From assembly GCA_018398585.1 (NCBI GenBank), contig JAGTTD010000007.1:31834911-31898910 (forward strand): a stretch of DNA of 64,000 bases. The letters run 5' to 3'. A program made the position numbers and the translations under genes. Below are positions 40,529 to 52,279 of the stretch, one piece after another. Positions within the stretch are counted from its first letter, which is position 1. Each line of letters starts with the position of its first letter. The stretch comes from Simmondsia chinensis (Eukaryota; Streptophyta; Magnoliopsida; Caryophyllales; Simmondsiaceae). The notes below the pieces were generated by a model. That model saw only the letters and a program-made list of their open reading frames with translations. It was not told the DNA's origin and made no database searches.

Positions 40529-41102
40529 TTGGCCCTCAACTCGACGCCTAGTCAGATGCTACGTCTCGGGTTCAATAAGTGAGTTTTATCATCAGTGTGG
40601 CTGCAAGCACAAATGAATTTTCTATCCCGTGTGTGAAGTGCTTGGTTGATTGCGTCTGAGATTTAAAGGATGAGCATATGCTCTTAATGGACCCGGTCTT
40701 GATAATTTTATAACTGAATGTCACGTTGCAGGACATGATCAGTTGGGGTCCACCTTAGTGAGTGGGAAGTTTGGCCACTTCAAGGGATGATTTTTGACAA
40801 AGGTTTTGGCCCTGAAGCACTCGCAAAGGGTACAGGACACAAGGCTTCATATGTGTCGATCTGGGGAGGTGTAGGGTATGTACGGGGAGTAGATTGCCTA
40901 ATGCGTGGTGATGTATTTAGTTGGTCAAATGGGTTATATGGTTCAAAGCATAGTCTACCATTCTCGATCCGATCAATTGTGAACATGTTATAAATAGCTG
41001 AGGGTTCAATCGAAAGACACCCTCATTGATGCGCGATATGGCCTCCTTTAATTTAGAGATGTCATTTGTGAGAATGATTGTATTTTGAAAATAGTGGGGG
41101 AA

Positions 41103-41447
41103 TGTTGATGTATTTTCAAATAATGTGATAAGAATTGTGAATAAAGTGTTTAAGGTTGGTCCCAAAGTTTGTTTGATATGTTTTGAAGTGTGTTGGGATG
41201 TGTGTCGACACACAAGGCTAGTGTGTCGACACGCATTCTTACAGAATAGGGATGCAGAGGTGTGTGTCGACACACAGTGCCCGTGTGTTTACACACAGAT
41301 CAATAGAACCTTATCTGCAGAACTGTGTGTCGACACAAAGCCCTGTGTGTCGACACACAGGGACAGTTTTTTACCAGTTTTTGCGCGTTAACTTCCAGCC
41401 TTCACGCCCTTTCTTTGAGGTATGTTTTGGGACATCTCTTTACACTA

Positions 41448-41487
<40 letters not shown>

Positions 41488-41755
41488 TTATATATATATT
41501 CCCTTCATGTGTTTGATTAAAGATGGATCAAATGATTTGAAAGAACTTGTTCATTGTTCTTGAAAATATCATTCTCATACATCTCTTCTATATCTCCCCT
41601 TACATACGCTTACTCTATTTTACATTAGGCTATTGTTGTATCCTCGAAACTATTTCATACGCTGAAATAAGTCTTAAGGAAAGTGACATTACGCCTCGAA
41701 ACCTGTAGATTGATTTGTTACCCGTTTCTTGTGAATTTCAAGAATTGCACCAACA
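41103..41755 (+). repeat. Copia 3' LTR with expanded GTGTGTCGACACAC palindromes
   Basis: A 653-bp LTR homologous to 36007-36574. Between 41199 and 41362 it has about six full or slightly changed copies of the palindrome GTGTGTCGACACAC, each followed by short unique text. A (CA)n tract (41453-41480) then runs into TATATATT. Confidence 0.93.
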
Positions 41756-41760
41756 GTGGA

Positions 41761-42621
41761 AACCCCGAAAGTATCAACTGTAGTTGGGCAATGTATCCTG
41801 GAGGCGGTGCACCGGTACTTGCTGCATTGGCTTAGTTTCGATTGGGGCGCAAAGCTGTCTTTAAGAGAGCGTGATCCACGCCTCGCTCAACTATTACATT
41901 ATTGATATTTTGTCATCTTCACGAGTTATTGGTAAAATCTTTCTATCTCATACTTTTCTCTAATATTTATGTGTGTTTACTTCCAACTATTTTAAGACGG
42001 TTCAATTTGTTCTATCTTTGCCTAGAGGTACATACCATCAACATATATTGTGGAGAAAGTGAGACCTTATTGGTAATATACTATATGAACTAAAAACCTT
42101 CCTACACAGAAACCCACAAGTTTATATCCCATGTTGATTAATTATTGTTGGATTCAATTGATCTCCAAAGATATTAAGACAGTAGAAATAGAAATTATGA
42201 TTAGAAATACAAATTATGGTTTTCATTGGAAAATCTACTATGGTGGCCTTATTTCCACTCATGAAGAAAGATGTTCGCAATAGTCAAACTTAAGATCCAA
42301 TCACCTAGAATCAAAAACCATACTAAAAATGGCTTGATAGAAAATCGTTTATCATGACCAAGGACTTTGAACTAGTGACATAAATTTGTTGAGAGTCCTT
42401 GTTTAAAACACTATAAAATGAGTAATTTTGATTAAAAAAAATGACCCAAACCTCGACTATTGTAGTTGATAAAAATGGGTATAAAGTATCTAAGGCATTT
42501 ATAGTGTCAGGCTTTATGGTAGAGATTAGTTTTCTGGAGCAGGCGATCTCTTTTTGGGTATTAGGGAGGCAAAATGTAGTGGATGTATATTTTCACTTGT
42601 TCCTATTCAGTTTGCTGAGAT
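41761..42621. other. Intergenic spacer, nothing firmly identified
   Basis: About 860 bp between the copia 3' LTR and the hAT element. The first 120 bp (GGCGGTGCACCGGTACTTGC and neighbours) is GC-richer than the rest and may be part of an older insertion target. No open frame of recognisable family. Confidence 0.45.
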
Positions 42622-42845
42622 TAGGGGTGTTCAATAGATGGGTTGGATTGGATTTGGGACCAACTCATTAAGACTCTCTAGTTTTGGGTCCAAGACCAAC
42701 CCATACCCATAAAAAAGTTTTAAAAATATGGTTCTAGTTCTAGTTCTGATGAGTCATGGATAACCCATGGCGACCCAAAATACTTTAAAATTTAGTTCCT
42801 TCAAGATGCACTTGTTTCGGTTAACCTCCAATTTGTTTTTTGTAT

Positions 42846-43770
42846 TATTCACACTAATGGTCTCTTTACTATGTCCATTGTGTCAATTTAATCCATTTTA
42901 TTTTTAGGAAAATTATCACTTAGGTACCATAAGGTTTGACTATTTTTTACTTAGGTACCCTGACGTTCAATGTATAAATGGGTAGTATTTTATCACTTAG
43001 GTACCCTGTGTTGGAATTTGATGAATTTTTACGAGAGTCCATGAATGTTATACAGCAAATGCTAATATAGTGCATGATTATAATAATATATACAAATTAT
43101 GTCAATATTTTCAGTAAAAATTTAATGAATTACTATAAAAAATCAATAAATTTGGGTTCAAACTATCTATATATTGTTAATCATGCCTTATATCACCTGC
43201 TTTTGTTAAAAAAATTTTAAAATCTAACGAATATACTTATATATTGCTGGAATAATGTTTTATTTTAACTTTTTCAAACAAAAAGCGAATTTTGGAAAAA
43301 TGGTACCTAATTGATAAAATTTTAAAACTTCAGGGTATCTAAGTGATAAAATTTTTAAACATATGTACCCCGTTGTATATTTTAAAATGGCAAGGTAGTT
43401 GTATGATAAATAATCAAATCTTAGGATATCTAAGTGATAGTTTCCCATATGTTTAATTATGTCAATTTAGTCGATAACAATTTTCATTGTATTAATTTAG
43501 TCTTTTAATCAAGCTAAAATTAAATTAATGACATAAACTTAGACAACACTATCATGTTAGATGCAAGTAACCCATTACAAATACACTTGTCCATGCAATT
43601 AAAACCAATCCCTGACCAAAGCTTTGAAAATTCCATCACCGAATTAACATATATTTTACTCAAGGATCAAATTAGCATCATGTTTGTACACGAACTAAAT
43701 TGATATAATTAAACTACATGGACTAAATTAATACAATGAACAAAATAAATAAACCCCTAATATAACTCTT
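42846..43770. mobile_element. AATTTAGTCC-type long-TIR MITE inside the hAT element
   Basis: The left text TTGTGTCAATTTAATCC is mirrored at the right by GGACTAAATTAATACAATGA. These are the same words as in the MITE at 58004-58386. Limits are approximate, as the copy is diverged and itself split by the MITE at 42908-43447. Confidence 0.5.
42908..43447. mobile_element. Long-TIR MITE (GGAAATTATCACTTAGGTACC family), copy 2
   Basis: Left end GGAAAATTATCACTTAGGTA; right end, complemented, GGGAAACTATCACTTAGATA. About 90-100 bp pairs at each end. Same family as 15439-15983. It is nested inside the AATTTAGTCC-type MITE and the hAT element. Confidence 0.7.
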
Positions 43771-44683
43771 CTTTTAATGAGATTGCATTAATATTAGGTT
43801 GGGTCCAATGGGTTTTATGGGTTGACCCATAGAAACCCGTAAAACCCATGGGTAAATTTAACTCTACCCATTAAGAACCAAAAAAAATTTAAATCCAGCC
43901 CTTGGGTTGGGTGGGTATTGGGTTTACCCATGCCCATGAACACCCTTAGCTGAGATATATGATATGATTATGAGGTCGGGGTTTTGCCCTAGTGAAAGTG
44001 TTACCTTTTTTCTAGAAAGAAAATCAAGCATTTGACACAAGTTACAATCTCATTAGTACCAAAATGGGGACAAGTGTACATTGGAATATCATCTAAATAG
44101 CAACTAATATGTCGCTACATTCACTTTACGGCCATTATATACACACCCAATAGTAACGATACGATAAAACTAAAGCAGTAGAAACTTGCTTTCCTTCTTA
44201 TTTATGCATTTTTCATTATAAAAAATGAGAATACAAACATACTCCCACCTCATGGTAAAAGGATTAATGATCAGGAATACATCATGTTCACAACTAAATC
44301 ATGGCATACTAAAACAAGAGAAGGATAGGACAATATCATCAGGTATCTTCGACTTCGGATCTTAATGATCCATCTTCTTTTCTTGTTTGGCGTTGGTGCT
44401 TTCCTTCAGCATGTTAGGGCTATACTATTGATGATCATCCTGGCGGGTCTCTTAGATGAGATTATCCTAATTACAAATACTGGAGACAAATTGATAATCT
44501 TATTGTGTCATGGATTCTCGGTACTATCTCTTATGATCTTGCTATGCTGTATGTGGTGATGACGATAACTTGACTACTACTTCTGTTTGGGGTGCTGTAT
44601 GTCGATTATTTATTGATTCTACATAAGCATGACAACTGCAGTTTAAATGAGAATTAGCTAATCATAAGAAAGGAAATATATCA

Positions 44684-44983
44684 ATGCATGTTTACCATAC
44701 CAAGATTAAATCTCTAGCGGATAACTTACAATATATTAATGCCCCTATTATTGATGTTGACATGGTACTATTTGCTGTTGGTGGTTTATCTGAAAACAAG
44801 GATTACAGTTCTGTTTGTACCACCATTATTACTCGGGTTCCTTTTCCCTCTTTTTCGGAGGCTCATACTCCATTAATGAACAAAGAATCTCACCTCACTA
44901 GTGAGTCTACAGGTTCCCCCATTGTTTTACTTGCTATCGGTTCTTTAACAGCCGAAAATAGGACTGAGATGGGATCTTCTTGA
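44684..44983 (+). pseudogene. Copia gag piece
   Basis: Open for 99 residues with copia gag text: YHTKIKSLADNLQYINAPII, FAVGGLSENKDYSSVCTTII and VPFPSFSEAHTPLMNKESHL. Weaker gag similarity extends upstream to about 44390 in other frames. A Gly/Arg-type basic linker and a decayed knuckle follow near 45080-45240. Confidence 0.85.
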
Positions 44984-45424
44984 GAAAACACAACTCCCAC
45001 TACTCAACCGCGACGCTCATACATTTTATCTAGCAAGTGCTTTACCAGCTTAGCAACAATCTAATGTGTGGCACCTACACATTCTTGGTCAGGGTAATTA
45101 TGGTAGTCGTGGACAAATGATGCAGTCATGGTGGCCGTGGTCATGGTGGATGAGGTGGTTGCAGATATGGAAATCAGTGGCATCAAAATATGTGGAGACC
45201 CAACTGGCGTTTTCCATGGCCAAGTACACCCTTCGTCCCTCAACAATGTTCACCTCGCTTTAGCACGCCTCCTCGGGGTGGTAATGTATTCTAAGGTCCA
45301 CGAATTCATCATGCAAATAATGCTTATGCCGCTGGTTAAGGTTTTTATCTAGGTTTTGAGTCATTTCAGTTTGCACTACTGCCCTTTATTGCCTATTCCA
45401 CCCCTATGCTTGACTCATCTTGGT

Positions 45425-46430
45425 CATAGATAGTGGTGCGTCCTCTCAAATGACTAATAATCCAGGTATTCTCATGCATATCACTCTATATCATGGTCTT
45501 GATAAAATACTGTTGGTAAAGAGGCGTCCTTGTCTATTGCTGATATTGGTTCTAGTTCTCTTCATACTCCTGCTGGTCATTTTGTTTTAACAAATGTCCT
45601 CTTTGTTATTTTCTTGAATTTGACTTGTGTGGTTTCTGTATTACAGATCCTAAATCGAAGTCCATCATCATTAAATGTATTAGTTCGGGCTACTCTTCTC
45701 AATTCCTCAGTCAGCTTCTACTCATGTTTCCTTCGTTGCTTCCAGAATTCCATCATCCCTTTGGCATTGCCGTTTAGGCTATTCTGGAGAACCAATTTTG
45801 TCATCTTTTGTCAAACATAAATTTATTTCATGTTCTAATTTTTTTTAGAGTCGAGTCTTTGTCATGCTTGTCAATTAGGTAAATATAGTCAACTCGTTTA
45901 CTGTTTTAAAAGTAAGTTGTCAACTCGTTTACTATTTTAAAAGTAAGTTCCCAGTACTTCTAGGCCTTTTGATATTGTTCATTCTGATGTTTGGACATCA
46001 CCTGTTTTCAATTATATTGGTTATAAATATTATTTGCTTCGTTTGGATGATTACTCGCATTTTGTGTGGATTTACCCCATGCCTAAATCTATGGCGTTTG
46101 ACTTGTTTGTTCAATTTCGCAATTCCATACTGAATCATTTTGGTACAGAAATTAAACTATTTCAGTGTGATAATCGGAATGAGAATATCAATCGTGACTT
46201 TGATGCAATCTTTGCTGCATGAGGCATTCAAGTCGGGGTCTCTTGTCCTTATATGTCTCAACAGAAAGGGAAGGCTGAACTTATACATCGAACTGTTGGT
46301 GATATGATGCGTACCCTTTTATGTCAAGCTTGCATGCCTTTTGAATCTTAGATTAAAGCACTTCTTGTAGCTACTCACACTATTAATCTTTTACCATCCA
46401 TTGCCATAAAGAAAAAGATTCCTTTTTAGA
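45425..46430 (+). pseudogene. Copia protease and integrase pieces
   Basis: A protease active-site-like block (IDSGASSQMTNNPG frame) lies near 45427-45470. Integrase text FDIVHSDVWTSPVFNYIGYK begins near 45967 and is followed by LRLDDYSHFVWIYPMPKS. The third acidic block reads SQQKGKAELIHRTVGDMM near 46258, after a stop near 46220. A T-rich insertion near 46450 follows. Confidence 0.8.
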
Positions 46431-46840
46431 GATTGCATAAAAAGAAAGTTGTTATTTATTATTTTTTTTTTTATCACTTATGTGAATTTGGCTTTTATGC
46501 TTGCTATCCTAATTTAAGTGCCACCGCTACACATAAACTAGCATCCCGCTCATCCCTATATGTATTTTTGGGGTATCCTCCAAATCATAAAAGGTACAAA
46601 TGTTTGGACATTGAACCCAACAAAGTTATCATTTCTAGGCATGTTATTTCTAATGGGACAGATTTTCCTCTTGCATGGCTTGGCATGACTTCTCAAAATA
46701 CCATCTCTTCAGGAGGTGCTTCAGAGTCCTCTCAATATGTCTCCCTTCTCTGGCTCGATAATTTCGTTTGTCCAGCAATCCTTGCCACTGATCGGTCTAC
46801 CATTGAACTCCACCACACCGACCGCTAGCAGCCTTGGCAG

Positions 46841-47476
46841 TTCATCACACACACTGCATCATCTCCGCAGTTACCGCAGCCCCCTCCTAGCCCTGTGACC
46901 ACCTCTTGTCATCCTATAATGACTCAATTAAAAGCTAGTATTGTAAAGCCTCTATTCAAGCCTTCTATGCTTGCTTACTCCACTTTACTGGATGTTCCTT
47001 ATTCTTACAACAAGCTCTTGGAGATGATAGTTGGCAGGTTGCCATGCAAGTTGAGTATAATGCACTCTTAAGAAATAACACATGGACTCTTGTTCCTCCA
47101 CCAAATAGTGCAAATGTTACTGGCTCAAAGTGGTCTTTCGCGTCAAGCAAACTCCTATAGTTCATCACACACACTACATCATCTCCGCAATTACCGTAGC
47201 CCCCTCCTAGCGCTGTGACCATCTCTTGTCATCCTATAATGACTCAATTAAAAGCTAGTATTGTTAAGCCTCTATTCAAGCCTTCTATGCTTGCTTACTC
47301 CACTTTACTGGATGTTCCTTATTCTTACAACAAGCTCTTGGAGATAGTTGGCGGCTTGCCATGCAAGATGAGTATAATGCACTCTTAAGAAATAACACAT
47401 GGACTCTTGTTCCTCCACCATATAGTGCAAATGTTATTGGCTTAAAGTAGGTCTTTCGTGCCAAGCAAACTCCTAC
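46841..47476 (+). repeat. Tandem duplication of about 320 bp inside the copia element
   Basis: Copy 1 (46841-47160) and copy 2 (47161-47476) both start TTCATCACACACACT and run through GACTCAATTAAAAGCTAGTA to CAAGCAAACTCCTA. Copy 1 has four extra bases (GATGATAG against GATAG) and several transitions. The duplicated part covers the linker before RT and the first RT residues. Confidence 0.9.
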
Positions 47477-48640
47477 AGGTGAGGTGGAGCGTTACATGGC
47501 TAGATTGGTAGCTTTAGGCTTTACTCAAAGATATGGCATTAATTATGCTGAAACATTTAGTCATGTTGTCAAGCTTGCTATTGTTCGTACTATTTTAGCT
47601 ATTGCCACCTCACGTCATTGGCCTATTCATGAGCTTGATGTCAAGAATGCTTTTCTTAATGGTCACTTGTCTGAGGAGGTTTACATGAAGCAACCATTGG
47701 ATTTTGTGGATTCTAATTTTCTTGATTATGTGTGCAAACTGAATAAGTCATTATATGGCCTCAAGTAAGCTCCACATGTAAGGTACCATTATTTCGCCTC
47801 TTTTTTCTCTCACATCAGTTTTATTTGCTGCAAGTGTGACTCTTCATTATTTATATTGCATAGACGTGCTGATATGCTTATGGCTTCTTCCTTTGCCCTA
47901 CTTAATGAATTACTACATGACTTACAGCACAAGTTTGACATAATTGACTTGGGCCGCCTTAATTATTTCCTTGGCATCTGTATTTCTCATTCCACTCAAG
48001 GTCTCTTTCTTTTTCAAGCCAAGTACGCTCATGATTTACTTGACAAAAGTAATATGCTTGAGTGCAAGCCCGTGGCAACACCTACAGATTAGCTCTCTAG
48101 TGAAGATGGTGGAACTCTTTCATGGTCCCTCTCTACATCGTAGTATAGTTGGTGCCTTGCAGTATCTCACTTTCACGCAACCTAATATTTGTTATGCTAC
48201 TCAGCAAGTATGTCTATCGATGCCTCTCGCCACTCTCAGTGGGTTGCAGTCAAATCTATCCTTCATTATATCAAAGGAACTTTGAATCATGGTCTCACTA
48301 TCACCCTCCCATACTACCCAACTTATTACATATTAAGATGTTGTCTGGGCTGGTTACCCTAGTACTTGTCAGTCTACATCAGGTTTTTGTGCTCCTTGGT
48401 GGAAATATCATCTCGTGGTCCTCCAAATGCCAGCCCATGGTCTCTCAATCTAGTGTAGAGGTTAAATATTGAGGTGCTGCTAATGTTGTTTTTGACTGTT
48501 GTTGGTTGCGGTCTTGGGCATTTCTCTTCCCAAGGCTACTTTAGTATATTGTGATAATATTTCTACCACTTACTTATCTACTAATCTTGTGCAACATGTT
48601 TGCACTGAGCATGTGGTAATTGATATTCACTTTGTTCGTT
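47340..48640 (+). pseudogene. Copia reverse transcriptase and RNase H
   Basis: Open RT blocks include [40 protein letters not shown] and [10 protein letters not shown], which ends in a stop near 47766. After a break come FDIIDLGRLNYFLGICIS and LLDKSNMLECKPVATPTD. The YVDD active-site block is missing or unreadable between them. RNase H traces (GLQSNLSFI frame shifts; SSKCQPMVSQSSVEVKY) end near 48480, followed by the RNase H tail. Confidence 0.85.
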
Positions 48641-48855
48641 AGCGCATACGTATGGGCCCTACTTACTGGAAAAAAAAAAAGGCATACATATTAGGCCTTG
48701 TTCAGGTGCTCCATGTTCCTTTCTATCAACAAATTGGTCATATTTTTACCAAGACTCTTTCTCATCATTTGTTTCTTCAATTCAAGTGCAATCTTCACAT
48801 TTAGTATCCTCCTGCTTCGATTAGGGGGGGGGGGGGGGGGGTGGTTGGGGTGTTG

Positions 48856-49040
48856 TGTTAGAGTATATGTTTATATATCTATATGTATAGGCCTATCGGG
48901 CTCAAAGCCTTATAGTATGTTTATAATGCCTTATAGCTCTTTACTATAAATATACATGAGGGCACCATTGTTACATGCACTCTTAATTATTTTACACTTA
49001 TCCTCTTTTAAGTTTGAAGTTTTTCTCAACTCCACTTAGG
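48856..49040 (+). repeat. Copia 3' LTR
   Basis: Starts TGTTAGAGTATATGTTTATA immediately after the polypurine tract and shares AGGCC-ATCGGGCTCAAAGCC text with the fragment at 35453. CTATAAATATAC near 48942 may be its TATA region. The 3' limit is an estimate. Confidence 0.7.
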
Positions 49041-49149
49041 TTTTCTTTTAGATACTGCTATTGTCTGGATAAAAATGTTAATGCCGAATCAATCTTTTAA
49101 AAATTTGTTATTATTATTCACTTTAAATCACATCATTGTTTTAAAAATA

Positions 49150-50960
49150 ACATTTTCTACCCTGGAATGAAATCATGAAGCCGTGAAAATGTTGGTATTA
49201 CTAAGGACACTCTTTCTTAAAAATGTGTGGTTAGATGACTCCACCTTAAAAGGTAAATACCCTAGACTTTATACGGCCTCGAATGGAAATATTGTCCGTT
49301 CAAAAAAAAAAAGAATGGAAATATTGTTGTTGATGACATGTGTTTATGGGATGGTCAAACTTGGATTTGGAATTCCCATTGAAGAAGGAAACTTTTTGTA
49401 TGGGAAGAGGAACTCAAAAGACAAGCTCCAGCATAATCTTTGTTATGTATCTTTCTTGACTGACAAGGATAAAGGGGTATGGCTGCAAGATTCCATAGGG
49501 TGCTTCTCAGTATGATTGTTATACAATGCAGTTCAATCTACATTGGGCCTTCAGATGAATGACTCAATGAAAGGAGTTTGGCATGGTCGAGTGCCTCTAA
49601 AGTATAAGATTAATGATCTGGTCATTCTCGAGAGAGTAAATGCAAGACAATGCTTAGTAAGGATGAGGGTCCTATGGGACAACAACAATTTCCAACTTCT
49701 TTTACATTGAAAATTCTCGTGGAGGATTTGGTCATTTGTTTTCAACCTGTGATATATACATGTTGCTTTATCTTGCTCCGTGATCCTTCTATTCCAATAA
49801 TGGCATATGTGTTTAGCACAACTCACTAACCAAAAAGCTTGCATTATGGTGTTCGTTTTCACAATATGGAATATATTTTGGGGGGGGGGGGGGGGGGGGG
49901 AAGAATGATGCCATTTTCAAAAAAACAAAAGTGTTTCTCACGGGAAGGGAAAATGGAATTCGTCAAGTGCATGACAAGCTTTTGGTTAAAAGGCCTTGTC
50001 CCCTCCAGTTCTTATGTATAGGATATTGTTGGAACCCAATGCTAAAAATATTATACAAAACAGTTGACACTTTCTAGGTCTATACAACCTTTAAAGCAAA
50101 AGCCTTCACAACTCCCTACTTAGCCAAAAAAAATCTCAAGAACAATAATTTCTTTTCTTAAAACATATATAAAAGAGAAGAAGGCTCTTATGTTTTTTCC
50201 GCTGCAAAAACATGCAGGCTGAAAATGTCCAAGCAAATTTATAGCATTAGCTCCATGCAACTATTCACATTGCCCATAATCAGTACAATACCATTGCTAA
50301 CTTATTGTTTGGGTATCAAGTTGCAATTACTTCATGTCTGTAACATACATATTTACTTTCTTCAAAACATTAATGCATTTAAAACATAATATTAACTTCT
50401 GTTTGAAATTAATTCCAAGTAAATTTAAAATTTATAAAAATATAGAGGAGAATAAGTTAGAGGACATAAATAGCATCACCAAAACTATATTAAAAACTTA
50501 AAATAATAATTAAAAATAATTTTTTAATAAAATATCCAATAGATGTTACAAATGACAAATTTTGTACTCTTGACTAGTGCTCAAATAAATACCAAAGATG
50601 TTGGTCATTTGGACAACACTTGATGTAGGCTCTCTTAAGTTGAATGTAGATGGGGTTGCAAGAGGACAACTAGGAGAAGTCGGCACGGGTAAAGTACTTC
50701 ATGATTGGAATGGACGATTAGGAGCCATCTTCTCCATACCAATAGATAAGTCTAAATCTAATATAGTTGAGATTAGAGCAATCTTATATGTTCTTGAGTT
50801 CTTCGTACAAAATGAATGGCTAAAATTCTTCCATAGCATAATCGAGTCTGACTCTTAAGTATCAGTGTCATGGATCAATCGGTTGAGTAACTCTCCATAG
50901 TGTGTCAGTTTCTTCCTGAACATGATCTTTGATCTATTGTCTCTATTTTTTAATCAAAAA
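49150..50960 (+). mobile_element. L1-type LINE 3' part: RT zinc-binding region and RNase H
   Basis: Plus-strand text VWLDDSTLKGKYPRLYTAS, KDKGVWLQDSIGCFSV and GVWHGRVPLKYKINDLVI is the region after the RT core of plant L1 LINEs. At 50598-50858 an RNase H domain follows (GSLKLNVDGVARGQLGEVGT; SNIVEIRAILYVLEFF; IIESDS). A 21-G run sits at 49880-49900. The 700 bp between the two domains is AT-rich, without clear coding. Probably one element with decay, but two cannot be excluded. Confidence 0.75.
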
Positions 50961-51470
50961 AAGAAATATCATTAAAAAAGAAAGAATGTAAAAGAATTAA
51001 GGACAAAATGTCCCGAGTCGCCAAATAAAAACCCAAAAACTGACTCATAAAGCCCCGTAATCCCTTTGCAACTTTGCCAATGTTATGTTGGAAAGCTCCC
51101 CAAGCTCTTAGTTCAAAAGCTACTAAAAAGACCATGTTATCCTATCAGAATTTCGCATGTGTATATTGTCCATTGTAAATCCCAACATTTTGGTTTTAGC
51201 CAAATGTACCAAAGATCACAATTTTTAGCTGTCGAGAATAAAAATTGGATGTCTTTCCTCCTTCTTAGCCCATGGAACTTGATCAAAAAGGTATCTCAAC
51301 CAATTTTGGACAAACCAACATACTGTAAAATAAATAGAATAGCTTGCACCATAGATCCCAAGTCATAACACATGCAAAAATAAATGATCGTTTGTCTCTC
51401 CACTTTGAAAGCACATTACACAGATCCCTTGAGACAAAGCCTTAAAAGGTCTGTATTACTGGAAGCAATA
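50960..51470 (-). mobile_element. L1-type LINE fragment, minus orientation
   Basis: The minus strand carries a decayed zinc-binding block (CVMCFQSGE-like text near 51410) and further down VFLVAFELRAWGAFQHNIG near 51090, in the arrangement of plant LINE C termini. Several stops are present. Abuts the tail of the plus-strand LINE. Confidence 0.5.
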
Positions 51471-51479
51471 TTGAGTATT

Positions 51480-52270
51480 AAGCTTATTAAGAAGTAAGGA
51501 CCACATCCTAATTGGGTACCTTAGCTTTGTAGACGAAAACCATGAGAAAAAATTCGGAAATGACCATGAAGCGTACAATTTTGGATGACGCCGTTTTCAA
51601 ACTAAAGAACACGTGTTTGCCACATGGCGCTGTGCTCCAGGGATGTTTGGCCTTTAAGAATTAAGATAACAACATCTCGAGCCTAATTGACTAATGAGTT
51701 AAATCCTAGGGCATAACAACCTCTCAAGGCAATCGATGCGGGAAAGAAGCCTCGAGCTTAAGGGACTTTTTAGAAGGCTGCAAGAAAGGTGGTTTTGAAA
51801 CTCGAGGCAATTATTTGGAGCACATATCAAGGAGCATTGGCTTCAAGTATATCCAAAAGAACGTAAGGCATTTAGAAGAGTCTCTGGCAAGTTATACGAA
51901 TGTGAGGCTTCTAGAAAGAGGCTTGAGCACACATTTCTAGGGTACAATCAACGCCTATTCAGTGTGCGAAAAAGGAGTTGAGGCAAACGTGGAGGAGATA
52001 TGCTAGAATTATAGGATGCAACAGTTATTTCATTTTTCTATAAATAAGAGACACTGTTGTAGTTGTAAAGTGTCGGGCACCACCATACATAACTTGTTCA
52101 AGTTTTCTTTACATCACACTTATACTTTTTACCTAGGAGTAGCGTAACATAGCCTAGTTTAGCGTAGCATAGCATAGCTTGTAATTGCTTTCCTTCAAGG
52201 CAATACAAATTTCGAGTTTCAGGTATGAACTCTCTATTTTAATCTGTTCCCAACAATCGATAAGTTGAGA
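51480..52270 (+). repeat. Probable LTR or solo LTR, family unresolved
   Basis: A promoter-like CTATAAATAAGAGA near 52038 is followed by a transcript-like region and GTAGCGTAACATAGCCTAGT repeats near 52139-52180. This is typical of gypsy LTRs. No partner LTR or coding part is in the window, so this is tentative. Confidence 0.35.
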
Positions 52271-52279
52271 TATTTGGGG

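Larger units (their letters stand above)
36007..41755 (+). mobile_element. Ty1-copia retrotransposon with both LTRs, decayed
   Basis: A 5.75-kb element. The 5' LTR is 36007-36574 and the 3' LTR 41103-41755; both start TGTTG and end CACCAACA. A purine-rich tract AGTGGGGGAA sits just before the 3' LTR. Flanking pentamers GTGCA (36002-36006) and GTGGA (41756-41760) agree at four of five positions, a plausible target duplication. Coding order is gag, protease, integrase, RT, RNase H, as in copia. Every domain carries damage, largely G-to-A or C-to-T changes, including lost catalytic residues in integrase and RT. Non-autonomous. Confidence 0.95.
42622..43948. mobile_element. hAT-type element with perfect 8-bp TSD, hosting nested MITEs
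   Basis: Begins TAGGGGTGTTCAATAGATGG and ends CATGAACACCCTTA; the two ends are inverted over about 13 bp and continue with complementary GGGTTGG/CCAACCC-rich text. A perfect 8-bp direct repeat, GCTGAGAT, flanks it at 42614-42621 and 43949-43956. The interior holds one or two later MITEs (about 42846-43770), so the original element was only about 400 bp. No transposase. Confidence 0.88.
44340..49040 (+). mobile_element. Ty1-copia element, 5' LTR missing, heavily decayed
   Basis: Gag text begins near 44390, and protease, integrase, RT and RNase H pieces follow in order to about 48640. An 18-G run and a G-rich polypurine tract (48824-48850) lead into a 3' LTR at 48856. No primer-binding site or 5' LTR is visible upstream of 44340, so the 5' end is lost. 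Many stops and shifts, plus an internal 320-bp duplication, make it inert. Confidence 0.88.

Noticed and set aside
41199..41362. Regularly spaced palindromic repeats resembling a CRISPR array
   Set aside because: They lie inside a plant retrotransposon LTR, are short, unevenly spaced and paired with the other LTR; CRISPR is not expected in a plant nucleus.
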